From: FEN-727 sp036508635
GTDB lineage: Bacteria; Actinomycetota; Geothermincolia; Fen-727; Anoxymicrobiaceae
Assembly: GCA_036508635.1 (NCBI GenBank)
Contig: DATCGY010000225.1
Location: forward strand, 1-40,501
Reading direction: 5' to 3'
Length of the DNA: 40,501 bases
The notes below the pieces were generated by a model. It was not told where the DNA came from and made no database searches. It worked only from the letters and a program-made list of their open reading frames with translations. This document shows positions 33,409 to 40,501 of the stretch, in pieces. The position numbers and the translations under genes were made by a program. The number at the start of each line of letters is the position of its first letter. Positions within the stretch are counted from its first letter, which is position 1.

Positions 33409-35472
33409 TCAATCCTTTTTCTCCTCGGAACCCTTGGACCCGGCGGCGCCTGCGCCCGCGTTAGGTTTCGTCGGGCACTGCGGGTCCAGGCAGAGCTCCC
33501 AGGGCCTGGACCCCTTTGAGAGCACCTTGATGCGAGGGCTCCTGCACTCTTCGCAAACCTCACCAGTGGCTACCACGGCTCCCTTCTGAGGAAGGGGGAA
33601 AGTGACTGTGCATTCCGGGTATCCGCCACAACCGGCGAAGCGCTTTCCACTTTTGCGGGCTTTCAATATGCGCATCTCGCCGCCGCACCCGGGGCACTCG
33701 CCCAGCACCGCGTCGCCCCTGAGACCCTCGCGTATCTCACGGGATATCTCTTCTTTCTGGCTCTCCATGGTATCCAGGATCTTCCCGAGCACCTCGCGAG
33801 AGCGGTCGACCACAGCCTCGAGTGACTTCTTGCCCTCGACGATGTTGTCCATATCCTGTTCGAGCTCCGATGTCATGTTCGGCGTTGTGACGGTGGTCGC
33901 ATGGCGCTCGAGCGCCTGTGTGACCGCTATTCCGGTCTCGGTGGGCCTCAAGGGGCTGCCGAACGCGTATCCTCTCTCTATCAGGCTCTGGATAATGCTG
34001 TGACGCGTAGACTTGGTGCCAAGTCCGATCTCCTCCATCTTCTCTATGAGCCTGCCTTCAGCGAACCTCGAGGGCGGCTGGGTCTGCTTGGCTTCGAGAG
34101 ACCTGTCGATGATGGCGACCATGTCGCCTTCCTCGAGGGCTGGAAGCTCCTCGTCTTTCTTCCTCGTGTACGGGTAGTAGCGCAGGTAGCCTTCGTCCAC
34201 CATGACGTCCCCGCGCGCGACGAACGGCTCGTCGTTGACATCTATGTCCACTCGTGTCGATCTTGCCTTTGCCGCGTCGGAGAGCGTTGCCATGAAGCGG
34301 CGCGCGACCAGCTCGTATACCTTCCATTCCAGGGAGCTCAGGCTGTCTTTCTTCGGCGCTCCTGTGGGGTAGAGGGGCGGGTGGTCGGTGGAGAACTTCT
34401 TGCCACGCGTCGGCGTGAGCTTTCCTTTCTTCAGGAGCTCCGCGGCGAGTGGGCCTACGACTTCCGCGTCCCTAATAGCGGCCAGCACGTCGGCCAGGTC
34501 GAGAGAATCCGGATAGACGGTGTTGTCTACCCTCGGATAGCTGAGGATGCCTCGCATGTAGAGGCTCTCCGCCACGTCCATGGCCCGCGCGGGAGGTATC
34601 TTGAGGCTGGAGGCCGCGGCCAGGAACGCCGTCGTGTTAAAAGGCGCGGGAGGATTGAGCGTCCGCTCGCGGGTGGCAACCGCGGTGACTTTGCCTTCGT
34701 CGCCCAGTTTCTCGAATGCGGTCTTCGCGGCCGCCTCTTCGGCGAATCGCTCGGTGGTGTGCCTGGCGATAAACGTCTGCCCGCCGCTCTCGCACGTCAC
34801 CCTGACCTGCCAGAAATCCTCGGAGACGAACGCCTTGATCTCTCTTTCACGGTCGACGAGTATGGCGAGGGTCGGGCTCTGCACCCGCCCCGCCGAGAGG
34901 AACTTCGACCCGAGCCTCGTCGTGGCAAGCGATATGAAACGCGTGAGCGCGGCCCCCCAGATAAGGTCGATTTCCTGCCTCGCCTCTCCGGCTTTGGCCA
35001 GGTTCTCGTTGAGGTAGTCCGTGTTCGCGAACGCCTCCTCGATCTCCTTGGGGGTCAACGCGGAGAAACGCGCTCTCGTGAACACGACGTTCGGGTTGGC
35101 CTCGAGTATCAGGTCTTTGATATCGGCTCCGATGAGCTCCCCTTCGCGGTCGTAGTCAGTCGCGATCACAACGGTGGTCGCCTCCCGCGCGAGTTTCTTG
35201 AGCGTGCTGACAAGCGTCTTCACCTTTGGGATCTTTTCGATCTCGGCATCGACCAGCGCCCTCGGCTCTACCTGCTGCCAGACTCGATACTCCTCGGGAA
35301 AATCCACCTGCAGGACGTGTCCGCGCATGCCGACGATCTTGACCTCGTCACCGTCGTCCATATAAGCGTACACCGTGCTTCCAGGGCTTTTTTCCTTTGT
35401 GTTCTTCCCGCTGGATAGGATATTTGCGATCCGTTCCGCGGTCTGGTTCTTCTCAGTCACAATTAGTTTCAT
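33409..35472 (-). CDS. topA: DNA topoisomerase I, archaeal-like type IA
   Basis: Relaxes negatively supercoiled DNA. 687 residues. The TOPRIM domain has Glu7 (VTEKN) and the acidic triad of ATDYDREGE (106-112). GHVLQVDFPEEYRVW resembles archaeal enzymes. The catalytic Tyr is Tyr312 in GILSYPRVDNTVYP; common bacterial TopA has YMRTDS here. HPPLYPTGAP and GLGTKSTRHSIIQSLIERGY are also archaeal in style. Two four-Cys zinc modules close the protein (CPGCGGEM..CGGYPEC; CEEC..CLDPQC). The ATG lies nine bases after a -10 element with no ribosome-binding site, suggesting a leaderless mRNA. First gene of the operon that runs to PSP1. Confidence 0.93.
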   Translation of the reverse strand: MKLIVTEKNQTAERIANILSSGKNTKEKSPGSTVYAYMDDGDEVKIVGMRGHVLQVDFPEEYRVWQQVEPRALVDAEIEKIPKVKTLVSTLKKLAREATTVVIATDYDREGELIGADIKDLILEANPNVVFTRARFSALTPKEIEEAFANTDYLNENLAKAGEARQEIDLIWGAALTRFISLATTRLGSKFLSAGRVQSPTLAILVDREREIKAFVSEDFWQVRVTCESGGQTFIARHTTERFAEEAAAKTAFEKLGDEGKVTAVATRERTLNPPAPFNTTAFLAAASSLKIPPARAMDVAESLYMRGILSYPRVDNTVYPDSLDLADVLAAIRDAEVVGPLAAELLKKGKLTPTRGKKFSTDHPPLYPTGAPKKDSLSSLEWKVYELVARRFMATLSDAAKARSTRVDIDVNDEPFVARGDVMVDEGYLRYYPYTRKKDEELPALEEGDMVAIIDRSLEAKQTQPPSRFAEGRLIEKMEEIGLGTKSTRHSIIQSLIERGYAFGSPLRPTETGIAVTQALERHATTVTTPNMTSELEQDMDNIVEGKKSLEAVVDRSREVLGKILDTMESQKEEISREIREGLRGDAVLGECPGCGGEMRILKARKSGKRFAGCGGYPECTVTFPLPQKGAVVATGEVCEECRSPRIKVLSKGSRPWELCLDPQCPTKPNAGAGAAGSKGSEEKKD

Positions 35473-35481
35473 AGTTACCAG

Positions 35482-35509
35482 AGTTTATAGAAGGTCCGTC
35501 AGATGTCAA
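35482..35509 (-). promoter_or_regulatory. Promoter of the topA operon, nearly leaderless
   Basis: On the minus strand a perfect TTGACA (35504-35509), a 16-bp spacer and TAAACT (35482-35487). Only nine bases separate the -10 from the topA ATG, so transcription should begin within about three bases of the start codon. Leaderless mRNAs are common in Actinomycetota. Confidence 0.6.
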
Positions 35510-35630
35510 TTTAAAGGGTCACTCCGCACGCAAACAGGGGTCAACCACGGATTTGCATTTCGTTGCTTCTCTGGCCGGTCTCTTCAGGCCCATTTCGCAG
35601 AGGGAACGGTGTTATGCCACCCCACCACGA

Positions 35631-35650
35631 CCCCCTCCCCTCGAGGGGGA
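35631..35650. repeat. Intergenic palindromic repeat, copy 4
   Basis: The core CCCCTCGAGGGG (35637-35648) is a perfect palindrome within a longer C-rich/G-rich element, just past the hppA stop (35667). It resembles the elements at 8821, 13645 and 19712. The rest of the 194-bp topA-hppA gap shows no gene. Confidence 0.5.
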
Positions 35651-35666
35651 TTTGAACAGGCCTGGT

Positions 35667-37721
35667 TCATTTCAAGAAGAGGGGAACGAAGAGCAGCGAG
35701 ACGACGGCCATCACTTTGATCAGGATATTCATTGCGGGTCCGCTGGTGTCTTTGAACGGGTCGCCCACTGTGTCGCCGCAGATGGATGCGTCGTGGGTGG
35801 GCGTTCCTTTGCCACCAAGCTCTCCGCTCTCGATGAACTTCTTGGCGTTGTCCCAGGCGCCCCCGGCGTTGGTCATGAACACGGCCATAACAAACCCGCA
35901 GGCAAGCGCCCCACCCAGGAAGCCCGCGAGCGATTCAACACCGAGAAAACCACCGATCAGCAATGGAGCCACAACCGCTATCAAAGCGGGTATGAGCATC
36001 TCGAACAAGGCGGTCCTCGTCGTCATGTCAGAGATGATTTTATAATCGGGCTTCGCGCCTGGCTCTCCTTCGCGCAACCCGGCGATGTCCTGGAACTGCC
36101 GCCTTACTTCATCGATCAAGGCCGAGGCCGTGCGGCCGACAGCGCTCAATGTCAGCGCGCTGAAGACGAATGGTGTCACTACACCCAGAAGCAGCCCGAC
36201 GAAGAACCTGTAATTACCGATCATGTCCACCTTGGACAGACCGGTCGCATGAGCGTATGCCGCGAATAGTGCCAGTGCGGCAAGAGCCGCGGACCCTATG
36301 GCAAAGCCCCGCCCGACGGTCGCGGTCGTTGTGCCGACGGAATCGAGGCTCTCCACGATTTGCTTGGTCTCCTCGTCGACTTCAGCCATCTGCGCGATGC
36401 CGGCGGCGTTGTCCGCGACCGGGCTGTAGGCGTCTATGGCAACGAGTATTCCCGTCGTGCACAGCATGCCGAGAGCCGCGAGCCCTATGGCGTACACGCC
36501 GCCGCCGTTATGGATGACGTGATTGCCGGTAACGAACGCGACGCCGATTGCAATCGCGACCGCGGCGACCGGAACAACGGTAGATATCATCCCCGTCGCG
36601 AGCCCGGTCAGGATGGTTGTCCCCGCCCCCTTCTGAGCGCTCTTTGCGACCTCCTTGACCGGGCGAAAGTGATCGCTCGTGAAGTACTCACTCGTCAGGC
36701 CTATGACTATGCCGCTCAGGACGCCCGCGAGCAGCGCCCAGAACAGCCCTATGTTCTTTCTGCCCGCTATCCCCCACACCAGCCAGAACGATGCCAGCAT
36801 GGCAAGGGCGGACGTTGCATACATTGTTAGTGTCAGTGCGCTCTGAGCGCTTCTCTTGCTATTTCCGGCTCTTACAAAGAGCGAGCCCAGGATCGAACAC
36901 GCCACGCCCGCGCCGGCGATGGCAAGCGGGAGTACCATGGCCTTGACCCCGAGCTTCTGGTAGACGACGCCCGATGCCCCGATCGCAATCGGAGCGACAA
37001 TCGCCGCTATATAGGATTCGTTGAGGTCGGCGCCCATGCCGGCGACATCGCCCACGTTGTCTCCGACCAGGTCGGTTATGACGGCCGGGTTTCTGGCGTC
37101 ATCCTCAGAAATCCCCTCCTCCACCTTGCCCGCCATGTCAGCTCCAATATCCGCGCCCTTGGTGAAGATACCCCCGCCAACGCGCGCGAACAGCGCGACA
37201 GTCGAAGCCCCCAGCGCGAATCCGAGGATTATGTTCGACGAATCGCGAAATCCGAGGATGCTTTCGAAGATTATGTAGCAGCCCGTAAGCCCCAGGAGCC
37301 CGAGACCCGCGACAGTGAGCCCCATGACCGCTCCACTTCTGAACGCGACATCGAGCGCACCCGCGAGCCCGCCGGTAGCGGCCTGGGTAGTGCGCGAGTT
37401 TGCGCGAGTCGAGATGGCAAGCCCCGCGAAACCGGCCGCAAGAGAGCATGCAGTGCCGAGTATGTAGCACAGGGCTATCATCCAGCCGTGCTCGTTCCGC
37501 AGCGCGACCGAGATAAGAATCACCAGGATCACGGCGAAAACCGCGATGTAGGAATACTCTCTACGGACGAATGCGAAGACACCGTCCCGGATAGAGCTCG
37601 ATATCTCCTTCATGTGCTCGCTGCCGGCATCTGCCTTCAGGACAAGGCGAGAGAACACCAGCGCGGCGATCAGGCTCAGCGCGGCGACTCCGGCGGCTGC
37701 GACAGGCATCCATTTAACCAT
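35667..37721 (-). CDS. hppA: Membrane-bound ion-translocating pyrophosphatase
   Basis: Couples pyrophosphate hydrolysis to pumping of H+ or Na+ across the membrane. 684 residues with about 16 membrane helices. The start ATG 37719-37721 has GAGGAG upstream. The substrate site includes TKGADIGADMAGKVEEGIS (about 187-205), DNVGDVAGMGADLNESY (221-237) and, near the C-terminus, NAGGAWDNAKKFIESGE and THDASICGDTVGDPFKDTSG. Residues 463-467 read GTTTA where many enzymes have GNTTA or GNTTK; Ala467 rather than Lys suggests the K+-dependent subfamily. Ion choice cannot be read with confidence. Confidence 0.97.
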   Translation of the reverse strand: MVKWMPVAAAGVAALSLIAALVFSRLVLKADAGSEHMKEISSSIRDGVFAFVRREYSYIAVFAVILVILISVALRNEHGWMIALCYILGTACSLAAGFAGLAISTRANSRTTQAATGGLAGALDVAFRSGAVMGLTVAGLGLLGLTGCYIIFESILGFRDSSNIILGFALGASTVALFARVGGGIFTKGADIGADMAGKVEEGISEDDARNPAVITDLVGDNVGDVAGMGADLNESYIAAIVAPIAIGASGVVYQKLGVKAMVLPLAIAGAGVACSILGSLFVRAGNSKRSAQSALTLTMYATSALAMLASFWLVWGIAGRKNIGLFWALLAGVLSGIVIGLTSEYFTSDHFRPVKEVAKSAQKGAGTTILTGLATGMISTVVPVAAVAIAIGVAFVTGNHVIHNGGGVYAIGLAALGMLCTTGILVAIDAYSPVADNAAGIAQMAEVDEETKQIVESLDSVGTTTATVGRGFAIGSAALAALALFAAYAHATGLSKVDMIGNYRFFVGLLLGVVTPFVFSALTLSAVGRTASALIDEVRRQFQDIAGLREGEPGAKPDYKIISDMTTRTALFEMLIPALIAVVAPLLIGGFLGVESLAGFLGGALACGFVMAVFMTNAGGAWDNAKKFIESGELGGKGTPTHDASICGDTVGDPFKDTSGPAMNILIKVMAVVSLLFVPLFLK

Positions 37722-37748
37722 TGGTGCTCCTCTGTAAACAATGCGCGG

Positions 37749-37769
37749 CTTCTCGTGCCACGAGAGAAG
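37749..37769 (-). promoter_or_regulatory. Hairpin in the hppA leader
   Basis: CTTCTCGTG/CACGAGAGAAG forms a stem of about nine pairs with a two-base bulge, between the predicted start of transcription (about 37783) and the ribosome-binding site. It could modulate translation or mRNA stability. Confidence 0.3.
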
Positions 37770-37789
37770 ACGCAAGTACAATGGAAGTG

Positions 37790-37818
37790 ATTATATTTGG
37801 GCGCACTCGCAATCGCAA
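37790..37818 (-). promoter_or_regulatory. Strong promoter of hppA
   Basis: On the minus strand TTGCGA (37813-37818, four of six), a 17-bp spacer and a perfect TATAAT (37790-37795). This is the best-matching -10 element seen in the window. The predicted leader is about 62 bases. Confidence 0.7.
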
Positions 37819-37856
37819 ATTGACACGCGATGCTCGTCCGGGCCCGGCGGCTCCGT

Positions 37857-37885
37857 TTTACGGGTTATGGAGTCTTTGTTACACT
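37857..37885 (+). promoter_or_regulatory. Possible promoter of the aminotransferase-cyclase operon
   Basis: On the plus strand TTTACG (37857-37862), a 17-bp spacer and TACACT (37880-37885), each matching consensus at four of six positions. It is divergent from the hppA promoter and about 56 bp upstream of the aminotransferase start. Confidence 0.4.
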
Positions 37886-37941
37886 TCCGATGTCAGCGGA
37901 AATACCAGGAACGATGCGAGAAATCGTGGAGGTAACTGTCT

Positions 37942-39093
37942 TTGATATCCGAGAGGTCCTCCCGCCTTCCTCCCTTCTACGTCATGGAAATCCTCGAGAA
38001 GGCCCATGAGATGGAGCTGCGGGGAGCGGACATAACACACATGGAGGTCGGGGAGCCGGACTTCGATACGCCCGAGCCGGTCAAGCGGGCCGCGATCCGT
38101 GCGCTTGAAGAGGGAATGACCCAGTACACCCACAGCCTTGGTATCCCGAGGCTACGGGAGTCGATCGCTTCTCATTACAGTGACCGCTACGATGTGGACA
38201 TCTCCCCCGACAATATCCTCGTTACCAATGGGACCTCCCCCGCGATGGTGTTGATATTCGGCGCTCTCCTCAACCCCGGCGAGGAGCTGATCCTGTCCAA
38301 CCCGTGCTACGCCTGCTACCCAAACATACTGGAGTTCGTGGGCGGGGTGCCGAGGTATGTTGACGTCTTCGAGCATGACGGTTTCAAGTATCGCCCTTCC
38401 GATATCGCCGAAAAGTTTTCCGATAACGTCAAGGGAGTGATGATCAACTCTCCCGCCAACCCGACAGGCATAGTGCTCGGTGGTGACGACCTCGCCGACC
38501 TCGTCGAAGCCGTCGACGACCGTGCGTTCATCGTCTCCGACGAGATATACCACGGGCTCGTATACGAGGGCAGGGAGCACTCAATCCTCGAGTACACGGA
38601 CAAGGCATTCGTGCTCAACGGTTTCAGCAAGCTGTACGCAATGACGGGCTGGCGGTTGGGATACGTCATCTGCCCACCCCAGTTCGCCCGCCCGCTCCAG
38701 AAGATCCAGCAGAACATCCATATCTGCGCCAACAGCTTCGTACAGTGCGCGGCCATTGCGGCCCTGGAGGAAACCTCCGAGCACACGCGCGAGATGGTCC
38801 GCGTCTACGACGAGCGCAGGCGATTCATGTTGAAGAGGGTGCGCGAGATAGGGTTCGGGGTTGAGGTCGAACCTACCGGAGCGTTCTATGTCTTTGCCAA
38901 CGCGAAGAAGTTTACCGACGATTCCTACGACTTCTGCCTCGAGATCCTCGAAAACGCGCACGTCGCAATCGCGCCGGGCATCGATTTCGGAAGCGGCGGA
39001 GAGGGCTTCGTCCGGTTTTGCTACGCCAACTCGATCGAGAACCTCGCGGAAGGAGCGACCAGGCTCGAGAGGTACTTAAAGGAGCGTGGATGA
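37942..39093 (+). CDS. Class I/II pyridoxal-phosphate aminotransferase (aspartate aminotransferase-like)
   Basis: 383 residues, fold type I. The start is TTG at 37942-37944 with GGAGGT upstream. GADITHMEVGEPDFDTPEPV is the typical N-terminal substrate loop. NPANP-like NSPANPTGIVL, Asp200 in IVSDEIYHGLVYEG and the PLP-binding Lys230 in NGFSKLYAMTGWRLGYV are present. The C-terminal Arg that binds the substrate carboxylate lies in EGFVRFCYANS. It resembles the aspartate aminotransferase subgroup of archaea and Gram-positives, but alanine or aromatic substrates cannot be excluded. The next gene starts one base after its stop codon. Confidence 0.93.
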   Translation: MISERSSRLPPFYVMEILEKAHEMELRGADITHMEVGEPDFDTPEPVKRAAIRALEEGMTQYTHSLGIPRLRESIASHYSDRYDVDISPDNILVTNGTSPAMVLIFGALLNPGEELILSNPCYACYPNILEFVGGVPRYVDVFEHDGFKYRPSDIAEKFSDNVKGVMINSPANPTGIVLGGDDLADLVEAVDDRAFIVSDEIYHGLVYEGREHSILEYTDKAFVLNGFSKLYAMTGWRLGYVICPPQFARPLQKIQQNIHICANSFVQCAAIAALEETSEHTREMVRVYDERRRFMLKRVREIGFGVEVEPTGAFYVFANAKKFTDDSYDFCLEILENAHVAIAPGIDFGSGGEGFVRFCYANSIENLAEGATRLERYLKERG

Positions 39094-39094
39094 T

Positions 39095-39862
39095 ATGGCA
39101 GACAAAGTCAGGTATGTCGATCTGAGCGTGCCCATCGAGGAGTCGGAGAGCGAGCCGATGAAACCGACCGTCGTCCACCTGGACCACGCGGCGGGCGCCC
39201 AGGTGATGTCGGCGATATTCGGCGTGCCTGCCGAGCAGCTCCCTGGTGGGCTGGGCTGGGCGAACGATAACATCACATTGGTCACCCACGCCGGGACGCA
39301 CCTCGACGCGCCTTGGCACTACTCGCCTACATCTGGCGGTTCGCGCGCCATGACCATCGAGGAAATCCCGCTGGAGTGGTGCTTCTCCGACGGCGTTGTG
39401 CTGGACATGAGGCACAAGAAGGACGGCGAATCGATAACCGCCGCCGACTGCGAGGCCGAACTCGAGCGCATAGACTACGAGGTGAAGCCGCTCGACATAG
39501 TCCTGGTCATGACCGGGACTGACAAGTACTGGGGCAGCCCGGAGTACATAAACCACGGAGCTGGGATGACCCGTGAGTCCACTCTTTTCTTCCTCGACCG
39601 GGGAGTCAAGGTGATGGGCATCGACGCGTGGGGGTTCGACCGCCCGTTCGTCAGCATAACCGAGGAGTACAAGACGACGGGCGACGCCTCGATAATATGG
39701 GAGGCGCATTACGTCGGAATAGACACACCATACTGCCATCTCGAAAAGCTCGCGAACCTCGACCAGTTGCCCCCGCACGGGTTCAAGGTCGCGTGCTTCC
39801 CCGTCAAGATAACCGGAGCGAGCGCCGGCTGGTGCAGGCCCGTCGGCATCGTAAGCGAGTGA
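39095..39862 (+). CDS. Cyclase-family metal-dependent hydrolase (kynurenine formamidase-like)
   Basis: About 255 residues of the cyclase/KynB-like fold. The metal-binding motif is HAGTHLDAPWHY (His65, His69, Asp71, His75), the HxGTHxDxPxH signature. VLVMTGTDKYWGSPEYINHG and GVKVMGIDAWGFDRPF are also conserved. ATG 39095-39097 is preferred because GGAG lies ten bases upstream; a GTG at 39086 overlaps the upstream gene but has its site too close. Family members hydrolyse formylkynurenine, isatin or other amides and lactones; the substrate here is unknown. It is co-transcribed with the aminotransferase. Confidence 0.88.
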   Translation: MADKVRYVDLSVPIEESESEPMKPTVVHLDHAAGAQVMSAIFGVPAEQLPGGLGWANDNITLVTHAGTHLDAPWHYSPTSGGSRAMTIEEIPLEWCFSDGVVLDMRHKKDGESITAADCEAELERIDYEVKPLDIVLVMTGTDKYWGSPEYINHGAGMTRESTLFFLDRGVKVMGIDAWGFDRPFVSITEEYKTTGDASIIWEAHYVGIDTPYCHLEKLANLDQLPPHGFKVACFPVKITGASAGWCRPVGIVSE

Positions 39863-39873
39863 GAGGTTGATAC

Positions 39874-40501
39874 ATGGAACTCAAACACATCTACGACGCC
39901 GTCAAAGAGACGTTCGACCGCGAGAACCACGCCCGCGAAGAAGGACTCTCGCTATCCCGCGATACCATACAGTTTTGCGCCAACTCCATACGCGCCGCGC
40001 ACCGCGGTGACGCCGACGAATCCCGGCGCCTTCTCACCGCGGCCCGCGACAACGTCCGGCACGCTCAAGCGCTCCTCGAGCCTTACCCACGGATATTCTA
40101 CGCGGGCTTCCTGCAGGACGCCGAGAAAGAGTACGCCGAGGCCGCGTGCACGATGGCGCTGATCGAAGGCGAGCCCCTGCCTCTGCCCGACGATCTCGAC
40201 GTCGGCACTGCACCCTACCTGAACGGACTGGGCGAAGCCGTCGGTGAGATGCGCCGTCACGTGCTCGACCTCATCCGCATCAACAAGCTCGACAGAGGCG
40301 AGGAGATACTCGGCCTCATGGACGATATCTATTACCTCCTCGCGTCTGTGGACTACCCCAACGCCATCACCAGCGGCCTGAAGCGTACCAACGACATGGT
40401 CCGTGGTGTCCTCGAGCGCACCCGTGGTGACCTCACCACGGCAATCAGGCGCCTGAGCCTCGAGCTCACCATGAAAGAGCTGGAGGAAAAGCTCAAGGGG
40501 T
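39874..40501 (+). CDS. Translin/Trax-like protein, 3' end outside the window
   Basis: ATG 39874-39876 with GAGAGG upstream, 11 bp after the cyclase gene; 209 codons are present before the window ends, close to the family's full length. The protein is all helical. YLNGLGEAVGEMRRHVLDLI and YPNAITSGLKRTNDMVRGVL, then ERTRGDLTTAIRRLSLEL, match the translin superfamily. Glu86 and Glu89 in AEKEYAEAACTMALIEG occupy the ExxE pair that forms the acidic RNase site of Trax and archaeal relatives. Such proteins are common in archaea and eukaryotes and rare in bacteria. Single-stranded nucleic-acid binding or cleavage is inferred. Confidence 0.8.
   Translation, partial: MELKHIYDAVKETFDRENHAREEGLSLSRDTIQFCANSIRAAHRGDADESRRLLTAARDNVRHAQALLEPYPRIFYAGFLQDAEKEYAEAACTMALIEGEPLPLPDDLDVGTAPYLNGLGEAVGEMRRHVLDLIRINKLDRGEEILGLMDDIYYLLASVDYPNAITSGLKRTNDMVRGVLERTRGDLTTAIRRLSLELTMKELEEKLKG

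Noticed and set aside
37820..37825. Perfect TTGACA as -35 of the plus-strand operon
   Set aside because: The sequence 16-18 bp downstream is GC-rich and has no -10; the pair at 37857-37885 fits better.

Overview
The window is a chromosomal segment of a bacterium, most likely an anaerobic, deep-branching member of the Actinomycetota. The best evidence is gene order. The run tilS, hpt, ftsH, folE, folP, folB, folK, a DUF2520 protein, panC, panD, coaX matches, as I recall it, the order in mycobacteria and relatives. The neighbourhood of topA, tmk and holB is also actinobacterial. Energy metabolism is unlike that of aerobic actinobacteria: a V/A-type ATPase, a membrane pyrophosphatase, a four-subunit ferredoxin-dependent pyruvate oxidoreductase and a two-subunit Fe-S fumarase. 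Genus cannot be settled from this sequence. I saw no prophage, CRISPR array or insertion sequence, and no disrupted gene.

Layout. From 1 to 37721 every protein gene is on the minus strand, so the order below follows transcription (high to low coordinate). Genes from 37942 to the right end are on the plus strand. (1) hppA (membrane pyrophosphatase) starts from a strong promoter divergent to the plus-strand genes. (2) topA, mdh, fumarase alpha, an MFS transporter, fumarase beta, tmk, holB and a PSP1-family gene form one tight run from a near-leaderless topA promoter to an intrinsic terminator at about 26621-26653. (3) porG, porD, porA and porB follow, then tRNA-Thr(CGT) and a 230-bp patch of palindromes bracketed by copies of the tRNA 3' end. 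(4) A CapA-family lipoprotein, tilS, hpt and ftsH follow. (5) A cofactor operon runs folE-folP-folB-folK-DUF2520-panC-panD-nadA-nadB-nadC-coaX (folate, pantothenate/CoA and NAD). (6) The V/A-type ATPase operon runs H-I-K-E-C-F-A-B, and B is cut by the window edge. (7) On the plus strand are a class I aminotransferase, a cyclase-family hydrolase and a translin/Trax-like protein cut by the right edge.

How the genes fit together. Por, malate dehydrogenase and fumarase make up part of a ferredoxin-linked or reductive branch of central carbon metabolism. HppA and the V/A-ATPase interconvert ion gradients with pyrophosphate and ATP. The cofactor operon supplies NAD, CoA and folate.

The most interesting regulatory feature is the atp leader. 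A promoter (-10 at 7793-7798) is followed at once by a compact stem-loop, then by an intrinsic terminator that lies before the first atp start codon. This is the architecture of an attenuator or riboswitch. Other points of note are an archaeal-style topoisomerase I, a bacterial Trax-like nuclease candidate, a transporter gene between the two fumarase subunit genes, and the tRNA-Thr repeat cassette.
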